Part shown: positions 1-9,589 of the stretch, piece after piece
Numbering within the stretch: position 1 is the stretch's first letter
Layout of the letters: each line of letters opens with the position of its first letter
Assembly (NCBI RefSeq): GCF_003862475.1
Contig: NZ_RRCO01000001.1
Span: 682,001-746,000 of the forward strand
Length of the DNA: 64,000 nucleotides
Direction: 5' to 3'
DNA from: Lachnoanaerobaculum gingivalis
GTDB lineage: Bacteria; Bacillota; Clostridia; Lachnospirales; Lachnospiraceae
Notes under the pieces: model-generated
Databases searched by the model: none
What the model was told of the DNA's origin: nothing
The model's input: the letters and a program-made list of their open reading frames with translations, nothing else
Program-made: the position numbers and the translations under genes

Positions 1-71
1 ATCCACTCAAAGGAAATAGCCAGACCGTTTCTTATAATCTCCTCATCTTCAACTATAATAATCTTATGCAT
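1..71 (-). CDS. Response regulator, N-terminal fragment (window edge)
   Basis: The first 23 residues are visible and the rest lies left of the window. The start reads MHKIIIVEDEEIIRNGL, the typical beta-1 strand and acidic pair (EDE) of a CheY-like receiver domain, followed by the ISFEW type of sequence common in YesN/AraC-family regulators. The ATG lies three bases beyond the TGA of the histidine kinase gene, with an AGGGAG ribosome site inside the kinase 3' end, so the two are translationally linked. By family knowledge, a YesM-type kinase usually pairs with a YesN-type regulator having a C-terminal AraC DNA-binding domain; that part cannot be seen here. Confidence 0.85.
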   Translation of the reverse strand, partial: MHKIIIVEDEEIIRNGLAISFEW

Positions 72-74
72 ATC

Positions 75-1778
75 TCATTCTCCCTGTCTGAAAATTTGAG
101 GTAATACCAAAACAACTTCGGTACCTTTATTCATTTCACTGTTTATTTCAACTCCGTATTCAGTACCGTATAGAAGTTCTATTCTCTTATGTACATTATA
201 AAGTCCTATATGATCTGAAAGGTTATACTTCTCCTTCAAATTTACAACCAACTCTTTTAAAAGTTCCCTCTCTATACCCACTCCATCATCTCTTACTGTT
301 ATATATACTTTTCCGGATTCTGTATAAGCTGATATTTCAACATTCAGTACTTCCACATCTTCTCCAAATCCATATTTAACGGCATTCTCCACAATGGGCT
401 GAATTATCATCTTCGGTACGCTTACCACCTTGACTTCATCCGGAATATTGTCATTAAACTCAAGCCTTTCCCCGAATCTCACCTTCATGATTTCTATATA
501 TCTTTTGACAAAATCAAACTCTTCCTTAAATCTGACCGTATCAACTGTGTTTTGGATACTATATCTTAAAAGCTTTGACAAGTTTACGACAGTCTTGTCG
601 GCGACCTTCGGATTGAATTTTACCAGATATCTTATAGACTCAAGTGTATTGAACAAAAAATGTGGGTTGAACTGCGACTCCATCATTTGAACTATTGCCA
701 TATTATTTTCCAGAGCCATTTTATCATGCCTTTCTATAAGATGTCTTATACTCCCAAGCATCATATTAAAAGAATGTCCTATAGATTTAAACTCATCATC
801 GGATTCTATATTCAAATTTATATCAAGCTTTCCATCCTCCACCTGCTTTAGAGCATCTATAAGCTGATATATTATGGCGGTCTTTTTTGCCGAGAACTTA
901 CCTGCACTCGAAGAAATTGCTGCCGCCATTATAATTGCTACAGCAATTATCAACAGCAGCATTATTATGCTTATATTAAGATAAGTGCTGCAATCTGTAA
1001 TCACATATATCCATGTATCTGCATAATCAACCCTATTCCTTGAAATATAGATTAGTTCTCCATCATTAAAGATCAGACCTCTTCTATCTCTGAAATTTTT
1101 AATAATCTTATTCCTATCATCGACAAAACGCTTTGAATTACTGAATATCACTCTATGAAATTTATTTACAAGCAAAACTGTACTATTTGTATTGTTAAAA
1201 ATAGCGTCAAGATTTTTAAGCTCCAGCTCATATGTACAAAGTCCTACAAATTCATTGTCTCTCACAATAGGCTTTACTATAAGATATGATGATGTTGGAG
1301 AATTTTCTGTTCCGTTACCACCGTAAATATATATTATACCGGAGCCCTCTTCCCAAAAGTTTGATTTACTTCCGGCTATCTGATATTTTATAAGGTCCTT
1401 TTTATTGTCACTTCTTTCCGTACTGAATAACATATCTAACTTTTTATCGAAAATATAAAATTGTGCCTTTATATCCTTTTGATTTATGAAGTTATATACA
1501 CCTTCAATTATCTCAACTTTGTATTGCTTGTTGTTTTTAAAAAGCTCTATATCAATCTCATTTGCAACATAATTTGTGTTTTCAATGTATCTGTTTAAAA
1601 CAAACTCAAGCTTTTCTTTTGAATTTAGAGCATATATATTATTATTCCTATAGATATTTACAAATGCAATTAAAATAAATCCAAGTACGCATATTATGCA
1701 TAAAATAAAACAGGGTGTAAGCGCATGAACTATAAGACTTCTTTTCAACTCTTCTTTAAAACTTATCTTTTTATTCAT
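75..1778 (-). CDS. Sensor histidine kinase, YesM/LytS-type (His_kinase PF06580)
   Basis: A membrane sensor kinase of 567 residues. An N-terminal membrane segment (about 15-40) and a second one (about 266-290) bracket an extracytoplasmic sensor domain of roughly 225 residues. A HAMP-like linker follows (about 300-350). The phosphoacceptor motif is of the QFNPHFLFNTL type near residue 370, which is diagnostic of the YesM/LytS class. The C-terminal ATPase domain shows the N box (PIVENAVKYGFG) and the G1 box (DDGVGI). It lies 34 bases downstream of the ABC permease gene with no terminator between, so it is probably part of the iron-type transporter operon and may sense the same substrate or the loaded binding protein. 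The signal is not known from sequence. Confidence 0.92.
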   Translation of the reverse strand: MNKKISFKEELKRSLIVHALTPCFILCIICVLGFILIAFVNIYRNNNIYALNSKEKLEFVLNRYIENTNYVANEIDIELFKNNKQYKVEIIEGVYNFINQKDIKAQFYIFDKKLDMLFSTERSDNKKDLIKYQIAGSKSNFWEEGSGIIYIYGGNGTENSPTSSYLIVKPIVRDNEFVGLCTYELELKNLDAIFNNTNSTVLLVNKFHRVIFSNSKRFVDDRNKIIKNFRDRRGLIFNDGELIYISRNRVDYADTWIYVITDCSTYLNISIIMLLLIIAVAIIMAAAISSSAGKFSAKKTAIIYQLIDALKQVEDGKLDINLNIESDDEFKSIGHSFNMMLGSIRHLIERHDKMALENNMAIVQMMESQFNPHFLFNTLESIRYLVKFNPKVADKTVVNLSKLLRYSIQNTVDTVRFKEEFDFVKRYIEIMKVRFGERLEFNDNIPDEVKVVSVPKMIIQPIVENAVKYGFGEDVEVLNVEISAYTESGKVYITVRDDGVGIERELLKELVVNLKEKYNLSDHIGLYNVHKRIELLYGTEYGVEINSEMNKGTEVVLVLPQIFRQGE

Positions 1779-1812
1779 AGCTTACACCCTTTATATTCCA
1801 TATTATATTTTA

Positions 1813-3468
1813 TTACATTGTAACATCCTTGCTTCCGGATACTTTGAAGAATACCAGAAGTGATATTACCGTTGTCAATGTCAATATACTTGCAAGAGCC
1901 GCCGCCGGTCCGTAGCTTGCTCTTATTACTTCATTATAAATGGCTACAGACATTGTCTTGGTCTTTGAAGTATATAACATAACTGAAGAACTCAACTCAT
2001 TTATTATTGTTATCCAACTCAAAATAGCGCCTGATGCCACTCCCGGAAGCATCATCTTTGCTGTAACCTTTACAAAGGATTTTGCAGGAGTATCTCCAAG
2101 ACTTACAGCGGCCTCTTCCATACTTGGGCTTATCTGATAGAGTATAGCAGAGCTTGAGCGTAATGTATATGCCAATCTTCTTATCACCAAAGATATAATT
2201 ATTATAAATGCCGTACCTGCAAGCATCAAAGGCTGATGATTAAATGCTATCAAAAGAGTTATACCCAGAACAGATCCCGGTACTATATACGGGAACATTG
2301 CTATACTGTCTATAGCTGATGTGAGAACACTTCTTCTTCTGACTGTAAGATATGCTATCAACATTCCCAAAGTTATAATGATTACAATTGCAAAAAAGCA
2401 GAATAAATATGTATTTGTTACTGCCGCCAATGCCTTATCAGCAACTTTTTTGTAACTTCCCAATGAAAAGCCGTCCACAAACACCTGCATCTTTGTTGCC
2501 TTAAATGATGTATATACCACCATAGCCTGCGGAATTATAGAAAGACCGGCAAGTAGATATATGTACACATAAATAAGTACTTTAAAGATTCCCTTCGGCT
2601 CCTTCGGCTGTATAGGTCTTATTGAGCTCATTGTAAATGATTTTGTATTTATATACCACTTTTGTAAGAAGAACACCAAGGCGGTTATAATTATCATTAT
2701 GGTGGCCATACAAGCCGCAAAGTTTGCAGATCCTCCCGACTCACCTACGAACTCCGAATAAACAAGAGTAGGCATAACTCTGTATCCCTCACCTATAAGA
2801 GCCGGTGTTCCAAAATCCGCCATACAGTTCATAAAAACCAAAAGTGCCGCCGCAACAAGTGTTGGGGTTATAAGAGGCATAATAACCGTAAATACCTTTT
2901 TAAGTCCACCGCAACCCAGGCTCTCTGCAGCCTCTGAAAGTGCTACGTCTATCTTTTTTAATGCACCCGATACATAGATATAGATAAACGGATATAGTTT
3001 AAGTGAAAATACCAAAAGCATTCCGGCAAATCCGTATATTGAGGGCATACTTATTCCAAGTGATTTTTCCAAAAACTTTGTAACACTTCCGTTTCTTCCA
3101 AGCAAAAGTATCCATGAATACGCACCGATAAAGTTCGGGCTCATCATTGATATAATAAACAATACCTCCAAGATACCCTTTCCCTTTATCTTATAAAAAG
3201 ACATAAAATATGCTAAGGGAACTCCTATCAAAACAGCTATTACAGTTACACTAATTGTAAGTTTAAAAGAATTTACAAGTGCACTTGTATAATATTTCTT
3301 TGAGAAGAACTGAATATAGTTCATCAAAGACCATACACCGCTTTTACTGTCTTTAAAACCGTCTAAGAACAGGCTTAGTAAAGGATAAATAAGGAAAATC
3401 GCAAAAACTATAATTATTAATATCGTAACTATATTCCAAAAATCTAATTTAATCTTCTTACTCAGCAT
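1813..3468 (-). CDS. ABC transporter permease, fused double domain, ferric-iron type
   Basis: An inner membrane permease of 551 residues carrying two BPD_transp_1 domains in one chain, the FbpB/ThiP-like arrangement with about 12 membrane segments. Each half has an EAA loop that contacts the ATPase: EAAESLGCGG in the first half and EAAVSLGDTP in the second. The start overlaps the 3' end of the ATPase gene by 11 bases. With the neighbouring binding protein and ATPase it forms a complete importer. The family handles ferric iron, and related members carry thiamine, phosphonate or polyamines, so iron is the most likely substrate but is an inference. Confidence 0.9.
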   Translation of the reverse strand: MLSKKIKLDFWNIVTILIIIVFAIFLIYPLLSLFLDGFKDSKSGVWSLMNYIQFFSKKYYTSALVNSFKLTISVTVIAVLIGVPLAYFMSFYKIKGKGILEVLFIISMMSPNFIGAYSWILLLGRNGSVTKFLEKSLGISMPSIYGFAGMLLVFSLKLYPFIYIYVSGALKKIDVALSEAAESLGCGGLKKVFTVIMPLITPTLVAAALLVFMNCMADFGTPALIGEGYRVMPTLVYSEFVGESGGSANFAACMATIMIIITALVFFLQKWYINTKSFTMSSIRPIQPKEPKGIFKVLIYVYIYLLAGLSIIPQAMVVYTSFKATKMQVFVDGFSLGSYKKVADKALAAVTNTYLFCFFAIVIIITLGMLIAYLTVRRRSVLTSAIDSIAMFPYIVPGSVLGITLLIAFNHQPLMLAGTAFIIIISLVIRRLAYTLRSSSAILYQISPSMEEAAVSLGDTPAKSFVKVTAKMMLPGVASGAILSWITIINELSSSVMLYTSKTKTMSVAIYNEVIRASYGPAAALASILTLTTVISLLVFFKVSGSKDVTM

Positions 3469-4579
3469 ACTTTACCACATCCTTTATAAGACTCTTTTCC
3501 ATATCCTTTGTAAATATATTGATCTTCTTCTTGTTCGGAAGCAGTTTTATACTTTCTTCCTCATCAAATATTCTGTCCGCCTGACCGAGGTCTTGAGAGT
3601 ATTCAATACTTGGCTGATCATCAAGTACCATACCGGGTGCAAACTCAAGGAAATAGTTGGTATATTTTCCAAGGAAAACTCTGCTTAGAATCTTACAATC
3701 AATTCCGGTTTCAGAAATAGAAAACTCCTCAGGTCTTACAGATATTACTACTTCTTCTCCATCCTTGGCTTCACTTGATATATTGTCCATAAATATACTG
3801 TATCCGTCATTAAATACTACTTTGTAGCCTCCATCCGCACTCTTTAGAGTTCCGTGGAAAAGATTTGAATGTCCGATAAATGTTGAAACAAATGCATCAT
3901 AAGGTCTGGCATAGATATCCTGCGGACTGCCTATCTGTCTGATAATACCGTCTTTCATTACAGCTATTCTGTCCGATATCGCAAGCGCCTCTTCCTGATC
4001 ATGAGTTACATATACTGTAGTTATTCCTATCTGCTTTTGTACATCTCTTATGGCACTTCTCATTTCTATTCTAAGCTTTGCATCAAGATTTGAGAGCGGC
4101 TCATCCATTAAAAGTACCTGCGGATGTATAACAATCGCTCTTGCAAGTGCAACTCTTTGTTGCTGTCCGCCTGACAACCTCTCAGGCAGCCTGTCCTGAT
4201 ACTCTTCTATCTTTACTATCTTGAGTATCTCATCCACTCTTTGTTTCATCTCTGCCTTAGGTACTTTTCTTATCTTAAGCCCGTACTCTACATTCTGTCT
4301 TACTGTAAGATGCGGGAAGATCGCATAACTTTGAAAAACCATTCCTATATTTCTGTTTTGTGCCGGCGTATCATTTATAATTTTATCATCAAATGCTATT
4401 GTACCGCCCTCTATTGAGTTAAATCCCGCTATCATTCTCAGTAATGTTGTCTTTCCGCAGCCTGAAGGTCCAAGCAGTGTAAAAAACTCTCCGTTTTTTA
4501 TAGTGGTGGACAGATCCGGTATTATTGTTATATCACCATATTTTTTTACAACATCTTTTACATTTATACTAACGCTCAT
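3458..4579 (-). CDS. ABC transporter ATP-binding protein, ferric-iron type
   Basis: The ATPase of the importer, 373 residues. Visible motifs are Walker A (GPSGCGKTT, about residue 37-45), the Q loop, the ABC signature (LSGGQQQRVALARA), Walker B followed by the D loop (LLMDEPLSNLDAK) and the H loop (VYVTHDQEEA). A C-terminal extension of about 120 residues is a TOBE-like regulatory domain, typical of the FbpC/PotA/MalK group. It overlaps the permease gene by 11 bases. A 135-base gap with a hairpin separates it from the binding-protein gene, consistent with lower expression of ATPase and permease than of the binding protein. Confidence 0.93.
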   Translation of the reverse strand: MSVSINVKDVVKKYGDITIIPDLSTTIKNGEFFTLLGPSGCGKTTLLRMIAGFNSIEGGTIAFDDKIINDTPAQNRNIGMVFQSYAIFPHLTVRQNVEYGLKIRKVPKAEMKQRVDEILKIVKIEEYQDRLPERLSGGQQQRVALARAIVIHPQVLLMDEPLSNLDAKLRIEMRSAIRDVQKQIGITTVYVTHDQEEALAISDRIAVMKDGIIRQIGSPQDIYARPYDAFVSTFIGHSNLFHGTLKSADGGYKVVFNDGYSIFMDNISSEAKDGEEVVISVRPEEFSISETGIDCKILSRVFLGKYTNYFLEFAPGMVLDDQPSIEYSQDLGQADRIFDEEESIKLLPNKKKINIFTKDMEKSLIKDVVKYAE

Positions 4580-4614
4580 CTTTTTCTCCTGATATATAGT
4601 TATTCTTTCCGGTT

Positions 4615-4644
4615 AAAGAAAGAGCTGCCGCCAACACAACTCTT
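4615..4644 (-). terminator. Hairpin between binding protein and ATPase genes (attenuator or mRNA stabiliser)
   Basis: On the minus strand an 8-bp stem (AAGAGTTG with CAGCTCTT, one G-U pair) and a 9-base loop are followed by TCTTT. This weak intra-operon hairpin could stop part of the transcripts or protect the binding-protein mRNA end, giving more binding protein than ATPase or permease. Confidence 0.45.
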
Positions 4645-4714
4645 ACAAGCTATATCTAAGTCTCTTTAGCTTTTACTTGTACTGTCCTGTATTATGCAGC
4701 AGCTTTTCCATAAT

Positions 4715-5782
4715 TTATTTTGTAAATATTTCTTTGAACTTATCCAACCACTCGGACTTATGCTCAGCTGTATTGGTCTCGTCGTCAGTGATAACCTTGA
4801 TTTCACTCATAGGCTTCATAGCATCGCCTGCTTCAACGTCTTTTCTGATACTTCTACGATACTGTGTATTATTCATAAATTCCTGTGTCTCTTTACTTGT
4901 CAACCAGTCAAGGAAGATCTGAGCACTTCTCTCATTGGCACAGTTCTTTATTATATATGCACCGTCTCCTCTAAAGATAACACCTTCATTCATGTATACC
5001 ACTTTTACAGGCGAACCTGCTCCTACATACTGTGCAGCACCCTGCTCAAATGTAAGTCCTACCGTATACTCACCGTCCGCTACTCCCTTATAAACTGCTG
5101 ATGAACCTCCAAGAAGCTTTCCGTCCAGCTGGTCTACAAGCTTATCTACATAGTCCCATCCCTTATCAGGATCACCGTTACCCATAGCATACAACATATT
5201 AACAAGGTGCTCAAATGATGAAGATGACGCTGACGGTTCTGCAAAAGCTATCTTTCCCTTAAGCTCAGGATTTAATAAATCCTCATAGCCTTCAACCTTT
5301 ATATCTCCTATCAAATCTGTGTTTACCATGATTACAGAAGGTATTGTATCAAATCTTGTAAGATTGCCCTCTTTATTCTTGTACTCATCATAGAATGCAT
5401 CTTCATTTGCACATTTGTAATCTGCAAAATACTCACTCTTATTCTTTACTGTACCGATTGTTCCCGACCACAGTACATCAGCCTGTGGGTTATCAGCCTC
5501 TGTCTCGATTCTTTTAAGAGCATCTCCTGTTCCCATTGCAAGGCACTCCGCCTCTATTCCGGTTTCCTCTTCAAACTTTGTGATCATCTCGTCGATCATA
5601 GACTCGGTCAAAGGACTGTATATAACAAGCTTTCCTGTTTCTTTAAGATCACCGTCCTTTGTATCCTTGCTTTCAACCTTAGCATCGGAACTTGCAGTTC
5701 CCTCACTCTTTTGACCTGAACAAGCCATAAGACTAAAAGCAGTCATAGCTGCCAAAGATATTGCAATTACTTGCTTTTTCAT
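4715..5782 (-). CDS. Iron-type ABC transporter substrate-binding lipoprotein
   Basis: An extracytoplasmic binding protein of 355 residues, anchored as a lipoprotein. The start is the ATG at 5782 (MKKQVIAIS), which has GGAGG six to seven bases upstream; a longer in-frame reading to 5803 lacks this. The signal peptide ends in the lipobox LMAC. The mature part begins with a charged, Ser-rich linker and then the fold typical of FutA/FbpA proteins (LVIYSPLTESMIDEM, PQADVLWSG). First gene of an operon with ATPase, permease, kinase and regulator. No clear Fur-type operator was found in the 130 bases upstream. Ferric iron is the likely ligand, but this family also contains proteins for other small anions or organic ligands. 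Confidence 0.88.
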   Translation of the reverse strand: MKKQVIAISLAAMTAFSLMACSGQKSEGTASSDAKVESKDTKDGDLKETGKLVIYSPLTESMIDEMITKFEEETGIEAECLAMGTGDALKRIETEADNPQADVLWSGTIGTVKNKSEYFADYKCANEDAFYDEYKNKEGNLTRFDTIPSVIMVNTDLIGDIKVEGYEDLLNPELKGKIAFAEPSASSSSFEHLVNMLYAMGNGDPDKGWDYVDKLVDQLDGKLLGGSSAVYKGVADGEYTVGLTFEQGAAQYVGAGSPVKVVYMNEGVIFRGDGAYIIKNCANERSAQIFLDWLTSKETQEFMNNTQYRRSIRKDVEAGDAMKPMSEIKVITDDETNTAEHKSEWLDKFKEIFTK

Positions 5783-5916
5783 AAATATTCCTCCATTACG
5801 CAAAACTTATATAGTGATTATATCTGTATAAAATAGTAAAATAAACCCAATAATAAGTCGATATATCCAAAATTCTGAACAAGATAAAAAGAATAACTTA
5901 TTAAGGAATTTAGGTG

Positions 5917-6561
5917 ATGAAAATGAGAGAAGAATATGATATAAGTATCTTGAAATATCCCGTACTCAAATTAGATACAATATTAAAAAGCTGCAAAGGG
6001 GTGATTTTGATTAAAAGTAAGGAGAACTTTATGGATCAATACATTTGTAATTATCGAACTATCGGAGAAATATCTACTACAGATATCAGTTTTTTACCGT
6101 CAGTCTATAATTTTTATAAAGATGATATTATTATGCCGAAGAAATCACTTGATGATATGATCTTACTTCTTTCCAAAGATTATGGTCTGACTAAAGTATT
6201 ATATAGTGAACTTGACAGGATGACAGCAGAGTCAGCCATATCATTGATTAATTATAATACCCACGAAAACAATCTGAATATTCCTACTAATGATATTTGG
6301 CAACTTCCACAAAATTTGTCAACTTCCCACTTTTATAAGGATTTTTATGAGAGATTTGTAAAAATCGGAGATTCTCCTAAGATTATATTGATTTATATAC
6401 CGGATAAAGATTACTTTATGTCCAATTCGTCTTTTTTTGAAACTGCAATTTATGTTTATAGAGGAATAAACGAAGATGATTTTAATAAAAAAGGGCCGCA
6501 ATATAAGCATTATCTCAACAGTATGTTTTTATTGAGTGAATCTCTAAAAATGCAATATTAA
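5917..6561 (+). CDS. Hypothetical protein, unrecognised
   Basis: A protein of about 214 residues that I do not recognise. It has no signal peptide and no membrane segment. An AAGGAA site lies about eight bases before the ATG at 5917; a GTG at 5914 is also possible. It is transcribed divergently from the iron-type transporter across a 134-base AT-rich gap and ends directly at a strong bidirectional terminator, so it is a single-gene unit. The sequence is rich in Asp, Tyr and Lys, with a central stretch around DIWQLPQNLSTSHFYKDFY and a hydrophobic strand (KIILIYIPD). Confidence 0.75.
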   Translation: MKMREEYDISILKYPVLKLDTILKSCKGVILIKSKENFMDQYICNYRTIGEISTTDISFLPSVYNFYKDDIIMPKKSLDDMILLLSKDYGLTKVLYSELDRMTAESAISLINYNTHENNLNIPTNDIWQLPQNLSTSHFYKDFYERFVKIGDSPKIILIYIPDKDYFMSNSSFFETAIYVYRGINEDDFNKKGPQYKHYLNSMFLLSESLKMQY

Positions 6562-6604
6562 AAACCGACCGTGAAAACTTTTTTTCACAGTCGGTTTCTT
6601 TATT
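6562..6604. terminator. Bidirectional rho-independent terminator
   Basis: A 16-bp near-perfect stem (AAACCGACCGTGAAAA against TTTTCACAGTCGGTTT, one mismatch) has runs of A on the left and T on the right, so it can terminate both the gene ending at 6561 and prfB arriving from the right. Confidence 0.9.
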
Positions 6605-6611
6605 TTCTACA

Positions 6612-7746
6612 TTATTCATCGCCCGCATTTCTTGCAGGGCAACCGAGACTCTGCCATGTAAGATATGCAATAATAAACTTATCAATATCTCCGTCCATTA
6701 CGGCACTTACATTTCCGCTTTCCGCTCCGGTTCTGTGATCCTTTACCATTGTATATGGCTGCATTACATAGGAACGAATCTGATTTCCCCAGCCTATATC
6801 CTTTACATCACCTCTGATATCCGAAAGCTTCTCGACATTTGCCTGCTGCTTTAGCATAAAGAGCTTTGCTTTAAGCATCTGCATAGCCTTGTCCTTGTTT
6901 TGGAACTGGCTTCTTTCATTCTGGCACTGTACTACCACACCTGTAGGGATATGTGTGATTCTTATAGCTGAAGAAGTCTTGTTGATATGCTGACCTCCGG
7001 CACCTGATGAACGATAAGTATCTATTCTCAAATCATCCGGGTTGATATCCACGTCAAGGTCTTCCTCTATATCAGGCATAATGTCACAGGACACAAATGA
7101 TGTCTGACGCTTTCCTGCCGCATTAAAAGGCGAGATACGCACAAGTCTGTGCACACCATGCTCACTTCTAAGATAACCGTAGGCATTTAAACCGTTTATC
7201 TGTAATGTTACAGACTTTATACCTGCCTCATCACCTTCAAGCATATCAAGAACTTCTACACTGTAGCCTTCCCCGGCGGCCCATCTTGTATACATTCTAT
7301 AAAGCATTGAACACCAGTCACAGGACTCGGTTCCGCCTGCACCTGCATTAAGTTTCATGATGGCATTTGAAGAGTCATATTCACCTGTAAGAAGTGTAGC
7401 TATCTTCAGTTCGTCTATCTCTTTTGTAAAGGCTTCAAGCATACCTTCTATCTCAGGTATAAGGCTCTCATCATTTTCCTCATAGCCCATCTCTATAAGG
7501 ACTCCGATATCTTCGTATTCAGACTTTAACTTATTATATTTTTCGACAGTATCTTTGAGCTGTTTTGCCTCTCTTACTATCTTGGTACTCTCCTTCGGAT
7601 CATCCCAAAATGTAGGCTCTTCCATAGCACGATCAAGCTCAATTATCTTTTTTTCCTTACTGTCCAAGTCAAAGTGAATCCCTCACTTCCAGCAATATTT
7701 TTTCGTAGGATTGTAGTGTGGTTTTAAAACCGTCTAATTCTACCAT
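6612..7746 (-). CDS. prfB: Peptide chain release factor 2, expressed by programmed +1 frameshift
   Basis: Releases finished peptides at UGA and UAA codons. The GGQ loop that reaches the peptidyl-transferase centre is present (SGAGGQHINKTSSA), and the RF2 anticodon tripeptide SPF is visible (RISPFNAAGKRQ). Reading begins at the ATG at 7746 (MVELDGFKTTLQ), runs 25 codons to an in-frame UGA and continues in the +1 frame after CTT TGA C. The joined product is about 377 residues, normal for RF2. The TTG at 7667 that begins the longer frame is not the true start. A TTTACA-N17-TATAAT promoter lies 50 to 80 bases upstream of the ATG. Frameshifting at the UGA makes RF2 levels self-regulating. Confidence 0.97.
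7668..7674 (-). other. prfB programmed +1 frameshift site
   Basis: The slippery heptamer reads CTTTGAC on the minus strand. A Shine-Dalgarno-like AGGGA lies just upstream, as in the classic bacterial prfB signal. Low RF2 slows termination at UGA and allows the shift to the frame that encodes the rest of RF2. Confidence 0.95.
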
Positions 7747-7797
7747 TTGCTCACCCACTTTCATTATTTTCTAAATATCCAAATGAATATCAACGAC

Positions 7798-7826
7798 ATT
7801 ATATTAAAGTTTGGGGATTCTGTAAA
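7798..7826 (-). promoter_or_regulatory. SigA-type promoter of prfB
   Basis: On the minus strand, TTTACA (7826-7821) and TATAAT (7803-7798) are separated by exactly 17 bases. The spacing and the perfect -10 box make this the likely prfB promoter. Confidence 0.75.
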
Positions 7827-7843
7827 CAGGGAGCTTCCATCTG

Positions 7844-9580
7844 CTACGCTATCTTCCAGCTTACCGCCAATTCTCTGGCATTTATAAATGTTTTGTAGAT
7901 TCCTTCCTGCTTTATCAGCTCTTCATGCTTTCCTTCCTGTACTATTTTGCCCTTATCTATAACCACTATCTTATCCGCATTTCTGACGGTCTTTAATCTG
8001 TGGGCTATCATTATTACCGTCTTTTTTCTGGTAAGTTCCTCTATAGCCTGCACAAGTTCCTTCTCATTCTCCGGGTCTACATTTGCGGTGGCTTCATCAA
8101 GTATTATAATAGGCGCCGATTTCATCATAGCTCTGGCTATTGAAATTCTTTGCTTTTCTCCACCTGAAAGAGAGGCTCCTCCCTCTCCTATCACAGTGTC
8201 ATAACCCTTATCAAGCTTCATTATAAAATCATGGCAACATGCCTTCTTTGCCACTTTTATTACCTCATCCATACTTGCATCCGGATTTCCGAACCTTATA
8301 TTATTTGCAACAGTGTCCTCAAACAGATAAACACTTTGAAAAACAAAGCTGAAGTTTTTCATCAGAGAGTCCATACTGTAATCACGCACATCCTTGCCTC
8401 CAAGCTTTATACTTCCGCTGTTGACATCCCAAAATCTTGCCATAAGCCTACATAATGTGGTCTTTCCGCTTCCGCTAGGTCCTACTATCGCAGTAGTGGT
8501 TCCCTCCTCTATATGCAAAGATATATTATTTATAATCTTTCTTTTATCGTATGAAAAATCAACATCTTCCAAATCTATATTACAGTTTTCAGGAACTATA
8601 TCATCTCCGTTTATATCCATAGGATTTATTTTTAAGATGGAATTAGCCTTTTCTATAGCTATATTTACACTTCTTATAAGAGCCGAGAAACTTCCGGCAC
8701 TGTCAAGTGCCGAATACATCATAAAGGCACATATAAGCATCATAATACAGTCTTCAAGACTCATGCTGTTATTTATATAAAAATATATGGAAACCGCCAC
8801 CAGACATACACCTGTAGCCTTTGTAATAATTATCTGCAATGCCATAAACGGAAGCAGCCTTTTTTCCATTTGAAAGTTTACATTTGAGGCATTTTCTATA
8901 GCCTCTGTCAATTTTTTATTTTCTCCTCCATACAGTGAATATGATTTTATCTCAGACATACCCTGCACATACTCCAACACTGAGGAAACCATAGTTCTGT
9001 CCGCATTGTCCTTGCTTTCAGATACACTTAGTGCTCTGTACTGCAGATATCTGTTTGTAGCCAAAAATATAAGTAAACCGGTAACGGCTATAAGAGCAAG
9101 ACGATAATCAAAGGTAAACATCATGCAGATTATAAGTAAAGTTGTAAGAAGTCCTTGAGTGGTCATCATAACTACCTTGGTCGCAACATCCGCCAAAGCC
9201 TCCATTGTATTTGTAGTAACTGAGGTAATATATCCCAGACTGTTTTCATTAAAATACCCCATAGGAATATATCTCATATGTTCCGCAATCTCTATACGCT
9301 TATTTGCACAGGTACCATATCCGGCCTCTGTCTGCAACATTGTGGTTTTTGCTTTTACTATTATGGTAAAAACTATACTTATAAGTAAAATCCCCAAACT
9401 TATATAGCCTGTATTTGTATTTACACTTCCCCCTACTATCGCCTTTATCACCACATAGGTTGCAGGTATACGCAAAGCCTCAAGGAAAGCCATCATTACT
9501 CCCAGCACTATAGATATATAAAATTTCTTTTTATTTACATTTCCGCAAAAATCAAAAAACTTTTTTAATACTTCTATCAT
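7844..9580 (-). CDS. ABC exporter half-transporter (membrane and ATPase domains), partner 2
   Basis: A 578-residue half-transporter with a six-segment membrane domain (about 15-300) fused to an ATPase domain. Motifs: Walker A GPSGSGKTT, signature LSGGEKQRISIARAM, Walker B IIILDEATANVDPENE, and the H loop (MIAHRLKTV). It starts nine bases after the preceding ABC gene, with AGGAGAAG as ribosome site, so the two are probably subunits of one heterodimer. Such TetR-ABC-ABC operons in Firmicutes are mostly multidrug or peptide exporters; the resemblance to YbtP/YbtQ-type pairs leaves siderophore-related transport open. Substrate not readable. Confidence 0.88.
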   Translation of the reverse strand: MIEVLKKFFDFCGNVNKKKFYISIVLGVMMAFLEALRIPATYVVIKAIVGGSVNTNTGYISLGILLISIVFTIIVKAKTTMLQTEAGYGTCANKRIEIAEHMRYIPMGYFNENSLGYITSVTTNTMEALADVATKVVMMTTQGLLTTLLIICMMFTFDYRLALIAVTGLLIFLATNRYLQYRALSVSESKDNADRTMVSSVLEYVQGMSEIKSYSLYGGENKKLTEAIENASNVNFQMEKRLLPFMALQIIITKATGVCLVAVSIYFYINNSMSLEDCIMMLICAFMMYSALDSAGSFSALIRSVNIAIEKANSILKINPMDINGDDIVPENCNIDLEDVDFSYDKRKIINNISLHIEEGTTTAIVGPSGSGKTTLCRLMARFWDVNSGSIKLGGKDVRDYSMDSLMKNFSFVFQSVYLFEDTVANNIRFGNPDASMDEVIKVAKKACCHDFIMKLDKGYDTVIGEGGASLSGGEKQRISIARAMMKSAPIIILDEATANVDPENEKELVQAIEELTRKKTVIMIAHRLKTVRNADKIVVIDKGKIVQEGKHEELIKQEGIYKTFINARELAVSWKIA

Positions 9581-9589
9581 ACTCTTCTC

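Noticed and set aside
5783-5916. Fur-type operator upstream of the iron-type importer
   Set aside because: No adequate match to the GATAATGATAATCATTATC pattern in this AT-rich gap.
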